Shown one piece after another: positions 1-11,292 of a stretch of DNA of 64,000 nt. The position numbers and the translations under genes are program-made. Under the pieces are notes generated by a model that saw only the letters and a list, made by a program, of their open reading frames with translations, searched no databases and had not been told where the DNA came from. The stretch covers positions 964,001 to 1,028,000 of the forward strand of contig OZ025215.1 of the NCBI GenBank assembly GCA_964019055.1, written 5' to 3'. The DNA is from Anthopleura xanthogrammica (Eukaryota > Cnidaria > Anthozoa > Actiniaria > Actiniidae). Position 1 is the stretch's first letter. Every line of letters starts with the position of its first letter.

Positions 1-104
1 ATGTCGTTAGTCCGGCTACAGTTCATGCTTTTCCCCCTATTTTTTGTATTTCTAGAAGGGTACATTGTAAACAAAACGAACTGCCCCAATAGCCCTTTTC
101 ACAG

Positions 105-256
105 ATCCCTGCGCCATCTTGAAAGGCAGCAGTGCCTTTGTATCAAAGCGAGACGAACGGCGAGCTTGCAATGAGACGTGAATAATTGTTTCAAGGTGTT
201 CGTCTCGCTTCGATGCAAAGACACTGCTACCTTTCTAGATGGCGCAGGGAACTGTG
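105..256. repeat. Fold-back repeat with ~58-bp arms
   Basis: The segment 105-163 is repeated in inverted orientation at about 199-256, with a short loop; both arms carry the motif GCGCCATCT and the run AAGCGAGACGAAC. A third single arm is found at 43072-43133. This is the structure of a small non-autonomous hairpin element. No coding sequence is seen in it. Confidence 0.75.
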
Positions 257-490
257 AAAGGGACTATTCGAGTGGATTTGAATTCTACTTTATCATGATT
301 AATCCTGTTACTTGGTTTGGGCAGTCCGTCCGTCCAACCGTCTTTTCACTGGCATCCATTCCTTTATATTACTATCCTTAGAATTGGATGAAACTTTCTG
401 CAAAGGTTTTTATGTGCTCATGAAGTAACCTGTGTATTGTCACTTAGCACTTGGCTATGTCATTCCATGACAGGTGTATCTGGTACCACG

Positions 491-1441
491 ATGAAAACGC
501 AGTTGCTGTTTCTATTTGTACTGCTCCTTCTCAAGCACAAAGTAATCTACGCTTCCATGTGGCCGAACCAAAGGTTTTCAGAACTCAACGTGTACTTGCA
601 ACGATTCACTCTTGAATCGTCCAAGGTAGAAACAATCTTTGCTTGTTACAGAAATTGTGAGATGAACATGCTTTGTGCAAGCGTCAACATGAACCTGATG
701 AACATGTCATGTGAACTGAAGTACTCTACCAAGACCAGACACCCAGAGAAGACTGTTAGTCAGCAAAACATGGTATACATGGAGATACGAGATACTAATA
801 TAATTCCCTCTTGTAAGAAGCTCAAGGAGGATGACAACCAGGCAAAGTCAGGTGTTTACTGGATTAAGATCAACGAGCCATCTTTTGCGCCATTCCAAGT
901 GTTTTGTGATATGACCACAGATGGAGGAGGCTGGACCCTTGTCTATAGCTATACGTTCACCCAATATAATACGTTTAAAGCCACTTCAAATGCAGCCACC
1001 CCAATGCCAAACTGGCCTGTGGACAAGTCTTCTGGGACATGGGTGCCACAGTCAACGACAATCCCGCTCAGTGAGTCTTCTCGCTCGGCCATGGATTTTG
1101 CTCTTTGGAAGAAGTTGGGTAGCGAAATCCTTCTCAAGCCTAATATCACAAACTGGGTAGCCTGTGTAGAAGGAACAGGAAGTCTTGTGAACTGGGTGGA
1201 AGGAAGTCTGACCTGTAGAGTTGTCAAGGCCATTACACCAACCTGTACCACTGTTGCCCCAAACAGACTTGTTCTTATCAGTGTAGGACCGATGTTCTAT
1301 AAAGATGATAAATATCAATTTCTTTTAGAAGGAAGTACTGAAATAGGCTGGCCTGTTCATGATCCCTGTGGTACTGACCCCTTTTTATCCAATCACAAGA
1401 CAAATGTTGCAAATCCCAGTGGAGCAGTGTACATCCGATGA
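491..1441 (+). CDS. Secreted PAN/apple-like plus fibrinogen-N protein, copy 1
   Basis: This 316-residue protein starts at the ATG at 491, 17 bases after a splice acceptor (AG at 472-473), so the longer reading frame from 437 is probably intron. It begins with a hydrophobic signal peptide. Next comes a PAN/apple-like region with cysteines spaced C-x3-C-x5-C-x11-C (residues about 48-70), then the first part of a fibrinogen C-terminal domain (SGVYW, FCDMTTDGGGWTLV). The remaining C-terminal half, with the sequon NIT and the end motif HDPCG, does not match the usual fibrinogen fold end. The layout resembles coral proteins annotated as uncharacterized skeletal organic matrix protein 5. It is likely secreted; a lectin-like or matrix role is inference. 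Unlike its six paralogs it lacks two cysteines near the C terminus. The leader exon would lie in or before the window start. Confidence 0.85.
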   Translation: MKTQLLFLFVLLLLKHKVIYASMWPNQRFSELNVYLQRFTLESSKVETIFACYRNCEMNMLCASVNMNLMNMSCELKYSTKTRHPEKTVSQQNMVYMEIRDTNIIPSCKKLKEDDNQAKSGVYWIKINEPSFAPFQVFCDMTTDGGGWTLVYSYTFTQYNTFKATSNAATPMPNWPVDKSSGTWVPQSTTIPLSESSRSAMDFALWKKLGSEILLKPNITNWVACVEGTGSLVNWVEGSLTCRVVKAITPTCTTVAPNRLVLISVGPMFYKDDKYQFLLEGSTEIGWPVHDPCGTDPFLSNHKTNVANPSGAVYIR

Positions 1442-1857
1442 TTCCTTATTACGAACAGAAGCCAGCGATCTACTAGTCGTCCTTTCAACCAGTCCTAACG
1501 CTCGAGATCAACTCGACAATTTTGGAAACGACACTGGCACAGTTAGTGAACTTTCACAGTCGTAAAAAAACTGTTCTATTTGGTAAAGTTCTTAGTCCCA
1601 ATTTCGTAGGCTTTCTTTATTTTTCGCACGCTAGGTGCAGCTGGTTTAGGTTTACGGCTGTATCCACATATTCTTACAAAGGAATTTTACAGGTGCCGGA
1701 GGAGACGTTCTAGTCTTTTCTCCGAACAAATGGATAATAGTATAGTAGGTGCAGCTTTTATTGAACACTATTAAAACGGTTTACAGTATATTATCATTTC
1801 TACAAATTGTTAGAAAAGAATTGTGCACGTGCGGGGTCTTTCCTCCGGACAAATGGG

Positions 1858-1860
<3 letters not shown>

Positions 1861-1940
<80 letters not shown>

Positions 1941-2010
1941 ACTCACTCACTCACTCACTCACTCACTTACTCACTTACTCACTCACTCTCTCTCTCTCTC
2001 TCTCTCTCTC
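1861..2010. repeat. (CT)n / (CTCA)n microsatellite
   Basis: A CT-dinucleotide run is interrupted by a block of CTCA and CTTA tetramers and then resumes. The apparent serine-leucine reading frames over it are artefacts of the repeat. It lies in the 3' flank of the first PAN/fibrinogen-N gene. Confidence 0.95.
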
Positions 2011-2055
2011 TACACAAGCGATATTAACAAGTACGATTGAAGGAATCTGTAAGGT

Positions 2056-3740
2056 TACGGTTTGGAGACAAGTCTAGGCTACCTTGATAGAATTTTTGTG
2101 AGATATACTTGTTTTGTTACAAGTTGCAAGGAACAATGCCTAGTAAAGATTCCTTCGAAAGAATAAAAAATAAATAAAATTGTGAGCGAAATTGAATTAA
2201 AACTCTTGTATCTCTTGAATTAACAATAAAATGAATCTATAGAATATTATCTCAAAAATGAAAAAAGGAAAGAAGGGAAGGAGAGAAAAATAAGAACTTT
2301 AGTAAAAAAGAAACTTAGAAGAAGTTTTAGATTATCATAATATGAAGAACCTAAGCAAACACCTGCCAAATCAAACCAAAAGATATTGAAAATTGTATTA
2401 TTTTTTTTATTATTATTCAAATCCTTTTAAGAATTAGGGAAATCAAACTGAATCTGATAAACCAATTATCTAGTTGTTCAGAAACGAAGATTACTGTGAA
2501 TCTACTGTCACCAAAAAATGTTTACGACTTCTGTGCAAGAAAATTTGAAGGAAAGTTCTGGCTAACTTCTACATTTGAAGCCTGCTATGATGATGACAGG
2601 CAACGAATTGATGGAAACAATTGACTATTCAATCTAAAAAGAAGGCCCATTGGCAGTGTAACTAAGTAACGGAATTTCTCAAAATAGTTTAGCACAATAC
2701 AGCTCAAATGTCTAGGACAGGTGACCTGAAATCTAGGAACGCAACACATTGTTTGTCACAGCGTTAATTTCCAAGTGTTTTGTTAGAAATTATCTCTTGT
2801 CAAAATGAAATATTTTCCACCAACAACGAAGGAATTTACGGCTTTTTCTAAAATGTATATGGCAAATATTTGCACGGATGAGTTTGTTTTCTTCATTTTC
2901 GAGCAAAAGCTGTTATCATATCGAACCGAAAACCTGGAACTAGGAAACATTGAGCTACGAACAAAATGTTTGCTGAATGACTAATTCCTTCGGCCTGAGA
3001 GAAGCGAGATCACCTGGAATTGTTTAGCTATATAACTGACACAAACAAAGTTGTTTTAGCGATCATTTAGAGTATCCAGCTGCCGAAGACGATCGGAAGA
3101 TACGTACGTCAAGGTGAGCTTTTTTTGGAATAAATAAGTAAGTTTAGTCCAGTAGCTCAAAATCCGTTCTAAGTTTTAAGTTTTAGAAGTATTTTGGTAC
3201 GATAAAGACCTGTTTTTGTATGGGAGAGACAAAGAAAGGACCGAAAAACTATTATAAAATTTCATGAATGCCAAACGAAAAACTATTTTGGTATGGGTTT
3301 TTATGTATACACATGAAATACTCCAGTTATTCTAAATTTAAAACTTGAAACTTGAATTTAACTGTTTATAGTATAATTGAAACCTTGAATGGGATATTTC
3401 AAAGAAAGAGACTCGGAAGCGGCACTCAGAAAACGTTTTTTACATTTTTATAAAATGCCAATGAACAAAAGATTTTTAGTATAAATGAAATCAATATCTT
3501 GGCTTTACCTCAAAAGGACGTTTTATTTTTGATCAGCTCAGAAGGTTATGTCAGAGTACGATTGGAACCTTTTTTGAGATAATGCAAAAAGATAGGCTGG
3601 AAAAGTTGCCTTAAATCCCTTAAATCTATATATTGGATTGACCTTTAAGCAAAATTTTGTCTTCTTGCAAATAAATTAATAAATATGAGTAGTTTCAGCA
3701 TCTCGTTTACGGCCAAAGCGAAACGTAAGCCCAAAACTGA
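2056..3740. repeat. Duplicated spacer and promoter block, copy 1
   Basis: About 1.7 kb here recurs at about 6147-7740 with small differences, and a decayed version is seen at about 12700-13365. The block has AATAAA-type signals near 2160-2180 at its left, no long reading frame, and at its right the TATA box and leader exon of the next gene. It is the spacer part of a gene-spacer tandem unit. Confidence 0.85.
3029..3113 (+). promoter_or_regulatory. TATA box and spliced 5' leader exon of copy 2
   Basis: TATATAA stands at 3029-3035. A likely untranslated exon follows and ends at 3113 with the donor AAG/GTGAGC. The matching acceptor TTTTCAG is at 4688, 20 bases before the ATG at 4709. The same exon end is conserved at 7204 in the next unit (AAG/GTAAGC), which supports it. 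The exact transcription start is not visible. Confidence 0.6.
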
Positions 3741-3756
3741 AAAAAATAAATAAAAC

Positions 3757-4233
3757 CAAGAGAGCATAAATAAGAGAGGGAAACTTCTTAATACCGCGCA
3801 CGCCATGTGAATTCCCGGTTGGGCTATTTTTAGCATCCAAAGTCATTTGGTTTTTAATTTTTTTTATGGCGTGGATGTGTGCGCGAGTGCTCAAAAAATA
3901 ACATACTTTTCGTCGATTTTTCTCACTTTTTCGACAAAATCTTATAGATAAAGCAAAACTATCAATATTGGCTACGTTCTGTTCTCTGAAAAACACCACT
4001 GAGGCTGTTGAACACTCAAAAAGACGCGAAATTTATGTTTTCCCCCAAATATCTTTACATGCTTTTGCTTGCTTTCGCTACTTCCAGGTTTGGATGAAGC
4101 ACACAATTTTTGGCACACATGAGTAGGGTATGGCGAATATTGTTTGTACTCGGATGCTAAAAATAGCCCAACTGGTAATTCACAAGGCGCGCGCGGTATT
4201 AAGAAGTTTCGTTCTCTTATTTTTGCTCTCTTG
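3757..4233. mobile_element. 477-bp inverted-repeat element in leader intron of copy 2
   Basis: The ends form inverted repeats of about 80 bp that begin CAAGAGAGC and end GCTCTCTTG, and both contain the run GGGCTATTTTTAGC (inverted). The paralogous leader intron of copy 3 (around 7735) lacks the insert. The interior has no supported gene. TAAAAC directly flanks both sides and may be the target duplication. Confidence 0.75.
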
Positions 4234-4708
4234 TTAAAACTGATAAGTGAAAAGGAATTGCCAAGATCTCCAAGTAGTAGATAAACAAAAGAACATTTCT
4301 CGTTATTGAGAAGGTTAGCAAAAGCCGTTAAAGTCAAATGTCGGGAAACGATGAAAAAGTTGTCATCTCTGCCGTGGGAAGAAAAAAAACGCGTATATTT
4401 GTCAAACATTTGTAAAACGCCATCACTCCGGCTGCGGGTGATGCTGTTACTATTTTCTGCCCCAACAGCATTGACAACCATTTTAATTTCAACTTTTCTC
4501 TGCTTATCGCCTGTTTTAATGAACTCGCATGAAATTCCAGCTCAAACTGATGACGATATTTCACTGGTTTGATGGAATTTAATCGATTAAATTCAAAACA
4601 TAAATTTTATCCAAAAAACTTAATAAAATGTTTTTAACAAAATCCTAATGCTAACACGTGCACCCTTCTTTACATTCTTAATTTTCAGACTCCATTTGTA
4701 AATAGACT

Positions 4709-5677
4709 ATGCACAAGGCAAGTATTGTACTAGTAGCTTTGGTTACAATTTTGAAGATTAAAGTCAACGACGCTTCTCAATGCGTTGCAAGGGAATCAGA
4801 AAGTAATGTCTTCTTGTACGGATTGCTGATAGAATCGTCCAAGGTGGACACTCTGTCAAAGTGTACCTCAAAATGCAAGCAGAACAAGGTTTGTGCAAGC
4901 ATCAATATGAACCTGATAAAGATGAAGTGTGATCTGAACTACTCTACGAAGAAAAGACACCCAGAGAAGACTGTTAATCAATCAAACACTATCTACATGG
5001 AGATAAGGGATGATAACGCTGCCCAAGGGTCGAGGCCAGATATACCAATCACTTCTTGTAAGAAGCTTGACAGCCAGGCAAAGTCAGGTGTTTACTGGAT
5101 GAAGGTCAATGAGCCATCCTCTGCGCCATTCCAAGTGTTCTGTGACATGACCACCGATGGAGGAGGCTGGACCCTCGTCTACAGCTACACATTTACTCAG
5201 TACAATACGTTTAATTCACTTCCAAACGCCATCACTCCAATACCAAACTGGCCTGTCGGTTGGTCCCCTAGTGGTTCGGTGCCTCAGTCAACGACAATCC
5301 CGCTCAAAGAGTCTTCTCGCTCGTCCATGGATTTTTCCCTGTGGAAGAAGATTGGTAACGAGTTCCTTCTCAAGCCTAATATCACTAACTGGCTAGCCTG
5401 TGTAGAAGGAACCGGAAGTCTTGTGAACTGGGTGGATGGAAGTGTGACCTGTAGAGTTGTCAAGGCCATTACACCAACCTGTACCACTGTGACTCCAAAC
5501 CTTATTGAAATCAGTGCAACATGTGGACCTGCTTTGTTGGTCAATACCAAATATTTATTTCATTTTGAAGGAGAAACCAATAGATGCACTCCCCCCCATG
5601 ATCCTTGTGGGGTCGACGGTTCTTATCATCATCTGACCAATGTACCCAATCCTGGAGGTGCAGTGTACGTACGATGA
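4709..5677 (+). CDS. Secreted PAN/apple-like plus fibrinogen-N protein, copy 2
   Basis: This 322-residue protein has a signal peptide, a PAN-like cysteine set, the block PFQVFCDMTTDGGGWTLV and the C-terminal HDPC motif. The start is fixed by the acceptor at 4688 and by identity with copy 3. The coding region has no intron. Its N-terminal half is nearly identical to copy 3, while the two differ strongly between the TCTTV motif and HDPC. Two cysteines (in TCGP and shortly before HDPC) frame that variable stretch. It has an intact TATA box, leader exon and coding frame, so it is probably expressed. Function beyond secretion is not known from the sequence. Confidence 0.88.
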   Translation: MHKASIVLVALVTILKIKVNDASQCVARESESNVFLYGLLIESSKVDTLSKCTSKCKQNKVCASINMNLIKMKCDLNYSTKKRHPEKTVNQSNTIYMEIRDDNAAQGSRPDIPITSCKKLDSQAKSGVYWMKVNEPSSAPFQVFCDMTTDGGGWTLVYSYTFTQYNTFNSLPNAITPIPNWPVGWSPSGSVPQSTTIPLKESSRSSMDFSLWKKIGNEFLLKPNITNWLACVEGTGSLVNWVDGSVTCRVVKAITPTCTTVTPNLIEISATCGPALLVNTKYLFHFEGETNRCTPPHDPCGVDGSYHHLTNVPNPGGAVYVR

Positions 5678-6146
5678 GAATGCATTGAAAGCATGTCACG
5701 TAAAGAATAATACAAGTTTCCACTGTTAAGAGTTTCCCAGCACTTTGCATTACCACCTACATATGATTACTAACATGAACTGCACTGTTTACCCGATTGG
5801 AATTCTTCTTTTTGGTTTCAATCAAACTTTTCAATTTTCACAGGTTTTACATTAACATTTGAACAGTAACTTTTCACTTATTTTGTAGTTTAGTGTGGCA
5901 GTGACAAAAAAAAAATAGACGTTCGATGTCAAAGTAATGTTTTGAGTTCATCATTTGAACTGCTTTATTCTTAGTTATTAATAGACATCAAGTATGCCAT
6001 GGAAACCAGGAATGTAATCATGTGATATTTTATCTCTATAGACGATGTCAATTTAGTGTCTTGACTTCAGCATTCGAGCTAGTTTGAATATTTATTCTTA
6101 GTTATTAATAGACTCAAAGTATACTATGGAAACCAGGAATGTAATC

Positions 6147-7740
6147 AGGGTTTGGAGACAAGTCTATGCTATACTACCTTGATAGAATTATTGTGAGATA
6201 CACTTGTTTTGTTAGAAGTTGCAAGGAACAATGCCTAGTAAATATTCTTTCGGAAGAATAAAAAATAAATAAAATTGTGAGCGCAATTGAATTAAAACTC
6301 TTGTATCTCTTGAATTAACAATAAAATGAATCTATAGAATATTATCTCAAAAATGAAAGAAGCAAAGAAGGGAAGGAGAGAAAAATTAGAACTTTAGTAA
6401 AAAAGAAACTTAGAAGAAGTTTTAGATTATCATAATATGAAGAACCTAAGCAAACACCTGCCAAATCAAACCAAAAGATTTTGAAAATTGTATTGTTTTT
6501 TTTAATTATTATTCAAATCCTTTTAAGAATTAGGGAAATCAAACTGAATCTGATAAACCAATTGTCTAGTTGTTCAGAAACGAAGATTACTGTGAATCTA
6601 CTGTTACCAGAAAATGTCTAGGACTTCTGTGCAAGAAAATTTGAAGGAAAGTTCTGGCTAACTTCTACATTTGAAGCCTGCTATGATGATGACAAGCAAC
6701 GAATTGATGGAAACAATTGACTATTCAATCTGAAAAGAAGGCCCATTGGCAGTGTAACTAAGTAACGGAATTTCTCAAAATAGTTTAGCACAATACAGCT
6801 CAAATGTCATGGGCAGGTGACCTGATATCTAGGAACGCAACACGTTGTTTGTCACAGCGTTAATTTCCAAGTGTTTTGTTAGAAATTATCTCTTGTCAAA
6901 ATGAAATATTTTCCACCAACAACGACGGAATTTACGGCTTTTTCTAAAAGGTATATGGCAAATATTTGCACGGATGAGTCAGTTGTTTTCTTCATTTTCG
7001 AGCAAAAGCTGTTATCATATCGAACCGAAAACCTGGAACTAGGAAACATTGAGCTACGAACAAAATGTTTGCTGATTGGCTAATTCCTTCGGCCTGAGAG
7101 AAGCGACATCACCTGCAATTGTTTAAATGACATAAACAAAGTTGTTCTAGCGATCATTCAGAGTATCCAGCTGCCGAAGAGGATTGGAAGATACGTACGT
7201 CAAGGTAAGCTTTTTTTTGGAATAAATAAGCAAGTTTAGTCCAGGTAAGGTTAGTTTGGCTTCAAAATTTGACTCTTCTAAACTTCAGTTATAAGTTTTA
7301 GGAAAAGTATTTATGGTATAATTGAAACCTTGAATGGGATATTTCAAAGAAAGAGACTGAAGCGGCACTCAGGAAAGGTTTTATATATTTTTATAAAATG
7401 CCAATGAACAAAAGATTTTTGGTATAAATGAAATCAATATCTTCAGTTGGCTTTACCTCAAAAGGACGTTTTATTTTTGATCAGCTCAGAAGGTTATTTC
7501 AGAGTACAATCGGAACCTTTTTTGAGATAATGCAAAAAGATAGGCGGAAAAAAGTTGCCTTAAATCTCATACAATGCCAAACGACAATGCTTAAATCTAA
7601 TGAAATCAATATATTGGATTGACCTTTTTAAGGAAAATGTTGTCTTCTTGCAAATAAAATTAATAAATATGAGTAGTTTCAGCATCTCGTTTACGGTAAA
7701 CGCGAAACGTAATCCCACAGCTGAAAAAAAATATTCATAA
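6147..7740. repeat. Duplicated spacer and promoter block, copy 2
   Basis: This is the second copy of the block at 2056-3740. The leader exon end is conserved at 7204 (GTCAAG before GTAAGC). The TATA region is altered: where copy 1 reads TTTAGCTATATAACTGACA, this copy has only TTTAAATGACA, so the TATA box is deleted. The frame that looks open at 6901-7083 lies in this non-coding block. Confidence 0.85.
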
Positions 7741-8298
7741 CTGACTGATAAGTGAAAATGAATTGCTAAAATCTCCAAGTACAGTGTGTTGCCTAATTTT
7801 GGACACTACGTATTTGAATTCTGTGTAAATTATGAACAAATTAAAACCAACGTAACAACATCAAATGAAGATAAGTTTCCTTCATGCCGTAATTTAGAGT
7901 AGAGAAAAAGAGCATTTTTTAAAGGTGAGATGGCACGTTATTTCTCAGAATATGAGTTTTCGCTTGACTTAACATTACCAAACATAGCTTTAAAATCGTG
8001 CTTTGACAAAATACGACTGCTGAAATATTGTTTTTAAGCTGAGTTCACGTCTAAATCATTGTTCTATTCAGTGAGTGAAACAATTATCAAATAATTCAAA
8101 TTATCATACCTGAGACTACATTCAAAGACATTGGTATATTTTAAGCATGTGTGCCTAATTCGGGACAGCCAAAATATACCAAAGATTGAATTGGTTACAA
8201 AAAACTACGAATGTTGTCATGTCTTCAAACTTGTTAAGAAATGTATCAGTGGAAATTGTCCCCAATTTTTCAGGTTTTCAGGTTTTACTTCATTCATT

Positions 8299-9714
8299 AT
8301 GGCTTCTAGTAGCGTGAATTTGTCGGATAGAAAACTTCCTTCATGGGAAATCAAAGTCCCTGAACCACAGCAAAGACGATTTGCTAGCATTACAGAGATG
8401 GATGTAGATAATCTCATTTCAAATCAAGAAAATGAGAACACGAAAAAGAAGACACTCTATGACTTGAAGACAGTGAGAGCGTATTTACTCGAAGAACACA
8501 ATGAAGGCAGAGATTTGGAGATTATACCGCCAGATGAATTGAATGTTTTACTGAGCCAGTTCATTGTAGCAGCAAGAACAAAAAGCGGTAAAAATTATGA
8601 ACCTTCCTCGCTAAGAGGAATGTTATCAAGCGTAGACCGTTATCTTGGACGGCAAAACTACGGCAAAAGGCTCTTCTTTGATCCTGAGTTCAAGAAGATA
8701 AGAGAAGCTCTGAAAGCAAAGCAGAAGGAACTCAAACAACAAGGACATGGCAATAAGCCGAGAGCTACTACAGCCCTGACAGACGAGGAGATAGACATTC
8801 TTTTCGAGAAAAAAGTATTAGGAACGAGTACTCCTCAAGCTCTTCTCAATACAGTTTGGCTAAATAATATTACACACTTTGGACTTCGAGGATGCAAAGA
8901 GCAGCGCCAGTTGCGTTGGGGAGACATAACACTAAAGACCAACAGTGAAGGGAAAGAGTTTCTCGATTATTGCGAAAGGCAAACAAAAACCAGAACTGGC
9001 GAAGACCCACGAAACGTACGTTCAGTGCCGCCCAGAATGTATGAAAACGCAGAAGTGGAGAATGAGCGTGATCCTGTTTATGTATACAAACTTTACTCAG
9101 AAAAACGTCCTCCTTCCATGTTAGAGCCAGATGCACCATTCTATCTGTCTGTGAACCACTTCAAAACATCAACCTACCAAGAACTGAAGGATTGTTTTTG
9201 GTTCAAAGCACTGCCAATGGGAGTGAATAAACTCGACACCATATTGAAAGACATGTGCAAAGCCGCTAGCATCACTGCAAAAACAAATCACGCGGGAAGA
9301 AAAACCCTTGTACAGAAACTCCAAGACAGTGGAGTCCCACCTAATCAAATCATCCAAGTAACTGGGCATAAGAGCATACAATCAATCAATAATTACAGCC
9401 AACTTGGAGAACGACAGCAAGAAAATATTTCAAAGATTTTATCGTCAAGAGGCAGTGCGACTGGAAGTGCGATAGGCATGGCGACTTTACATTCCTGCAA
9501 TCAAGCTTCAAGTTCGTCCACCTACTCGTCCGTGAATGAAAACCAGCTTCAAACTATGTTCTACGGCAACACCATCACTGGAGGCACTTTTAACATCAAC
9601 CTGGCATCCTCACCATCAGCGGCTTCAACACAAAGTTCAAGCAGCAGCGTCAAGTCCGTCAAGAAATATCGACGAATCATCGATTCATCGGATAGCACTG
9701 AGTCAAGAGACTGA
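8299..9714 (+). CDS. Crypton-like (DUF3504-type) tyrosine recombinase
   Basis: The ATG at 8299 gives 471 residues; the frame is open further upstream, but a splice-acceptor-like TTTTCAG precedes this ATG and the upstream part has no recognisable domain. The protein reads as a tyrosine recombinase of the Crypton/DUF3504 group: GLRGCKEQ with the first arginine at about residue 197, HAGR (H331, R334), GHKS (H357) and the candidate nucleophile Y366 in NNYSQL. The catalytic set is complete. The C terminus is serine-rich with a short basic stretch, and contains TGGTFNINL, a short motif also seen in animal Crypton proteins as I recall them. An N-terminal helical domain (residues about 30-150) would be the core-binding part. 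There is no DDE transposase reading frame nearby. An intact frame suggests recent activity or domestication. Confidence 0.8.
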   Translation: MASSSVNLSDRKLPSWEIKVPEPQQRRFASITEMDVDNLISNQENENTKKKTLYDLKTVRAYLLEEHNEGRDLEIIPPDELNVLLSQFIVAARTKSGKNYEPSSLRGMLSSVDRYLGRQNYGKRLFFDPEFKKIREALKAKQKELKQQGHGNKPRATTALTDEEIDILFEKKVLGTSTPQALLNTVWLNNITHFGLRGCKEQRQLRWGDITLKTNSEGKEFLDYCERQTKTRTGEDPRNVRSVPPRMYENAEVENERDPVYVYKLYSEKRPPSMLEPDAPFYLSVNHFKTSTYQELKDCFWFKALPMGVNKLDTILKDMCKAASITAKTNHAGRKTLVQKLQDSGVPPNQIIQVTGHKSIQSINNYSQLGERQQENISKILSSRGSATGSAIGMATLHSCNQASSSSTYSSVNENQLQTMFYGNTITGGTFNINLASSPSAASTQSSSSSVKSVKKYRRIIDSSDSTESRD

Positions 9715-9984
9715 GTAAGCATTATAATAAGCTTCAGAGCAGTTTACTCTTTTACAGACTATTTTAAGTTCATTTAATAGTTTTACATCAATTTTGTACT
9801 CAAGTTGAGGAATATTTCACAATTAAAAACTCTATTTTTTATCAGTTTTTCCGATGCAACCTTGAATAGAAACTGAGTCTACAAACATTGAGTATTTTGT
9901 TTACTTGTACCTCTTTTTATGGCAGGTAAATAAAAGTATAAAAGTTACTGTACTGCTTTCATGGATAATTATATGATAAACAGA

Positions 9985-10119
9985 ATATTACATGGTCGCT
10001 TGGAGATACGAATTTTATCTTCTCGTATTGAACAGATCTCACTCGTTCGCTGCGCTCACTCGTGAGATCTTTTCAACACTCGAAGATAAAATCCGTATCT
10101 CCGCGCGCCCATGTAATAT
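9985..10119. repeat. Hairpin element nested in the transposon
   Basis: Arms beginning ATATTACATGG and ending CCATGTAATAT enclose a strongly palindromic core around GCTGCGCTCACTCG. Hairpins of similar style occur at 24146-24279 and 33119-33217, so this looks like one of several fold-back families in this genome. Confidence 0.75.
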
Positions 10120-10256
10120 CCTCTATATATATTTTTGTTTCTATTTATTGTATTTTGTGTAAGTGTAGTAACAGGGCTCCTTTTGATAGCAGTGGCATAT
10201 TATAGCCACTGAATGGACTACCCTGTTTTTATTTTTATTTAAGTTTAAATAAAGGT

Positions 10257-10257
10257 G

Positions 10258-10288
<31 letters not shown>

Positions 10289-10315
10289 GTCTATCTATCT
10301 ATCTATCTATCTATA
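10257..10315. repeat. (ATCT)n microsatellite
   Basis: A short tetranucleotide run with one GTCT interruption lies inside the recombinase element, downstream of the recombinase gene. Confidence 0.95.
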
Positions 10316-11292
10316 AATTAAGGCGAGTCTATATTTAATATATTGTGTTGTCCAAGTTCAGATATGTTGATATTATGCTTGATTAAGTTAGATTTCCTAA
10401 GTGTATTTGTAAACAATTAGGTATTAAAATGGCGAAGGAAATTCAGAATGCGGTCCAAGAATGTTTACTGTTATATAAGCACGCACGTGCATAGCCTCCA
10501 CAATTTCTTGATTAGGCTCATTTGCCATATTTCAAACCTCAATAAGAATGATAAGCAATATTCCTATAACTTCCCAATGAAACAGCGAGATAGAAGCAAA
10601 GAAATCGAAGAACAAATCGCATAGTGTTTGTGTCTGGAATTAGGACCAACTGTCCGAAATTAGGACCACCATGTTGGGCGATAAATTTGTAAACTGTAGT
10701 AAGTTAATCGTGACTTAAACAAATGAGCTTTAGTGACCGACTTCAAGATGTTCGACTCTATCTTCATGGTAAATATTGCATTGCTACAATGATTCTGATT
10801 CTTTGATATAACGGTTATTCCTAAAACCGTCCTGAATTAGGGCAACACACTGTAGTAGATAAACAAAAGAATATTTTTCGTTATTGAGAAGGTTAGAAAA
10901 AGCCGTTAAATACAAATGCCGGCAAACAATGAAAAAGTTGTCATCTCTGCCGTGGGAAGAAAAAAAATGCGTTTGTTTGTCTAACATTTCTAGGACGCCA
11001 TCACTCCGGCTGCGGGTGATGTTTTTACTATTTTCTGCCCCAACAGCATTGATAACCATATTAATTTTAATTTTTCTCTGCTTATCACCTGTTTTAATTA
11101 ACTCGCATGAAATTCCAGCTCAAACTGATGACGTTATTTCACTGGTTTGATGGAATTTAATCGATTAAATTCAAAACATAAATTTTATCCAAAAACTTAG
11201 TGAAATGTTTTTAACAAAATCCCAATGCTAACACGTGCACCCTTCTTAACATTCTTAATTTCCAGACTCCAGACTCCATTTGTAAGTAGACT

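Larger units (their letters stand above)
7782..10852 (+). mobile_element. TIR transposon with TA target duplication carrying a tyrosine recombinase gene
   Basis: The ends are inverted repeats, CAGTGTGTTGCCTAATTTT at the left and its near-complement GGGCAACACACTG at the right, with TA on each side (7780-7781 and 10853-10854). The duplicate unit at 4267-4290 shows the unoccupied site CTCCAAGTAGTAGATAAAC, which fixes both ends and a TA duplication. The motif GGAATTAGGAC and its complement recur near both ends (about 7790, 8153, 10637, 10653, 10828), as expected for recombinase or transposase binding sites. The only gene seen inside is the recombinase at 8299-9714. The element sits in the leader intron of the third PAN/fibrinogen-N gene. 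Confidence 0.85.

Noticed and set aside
3972..4481. 169-residue minus-strand frame and overlapping plus-strand frame 4306-4572
   Set aside because: They lie in the leader intron and a TIR element, are broken in the sister unit, and show no domain.
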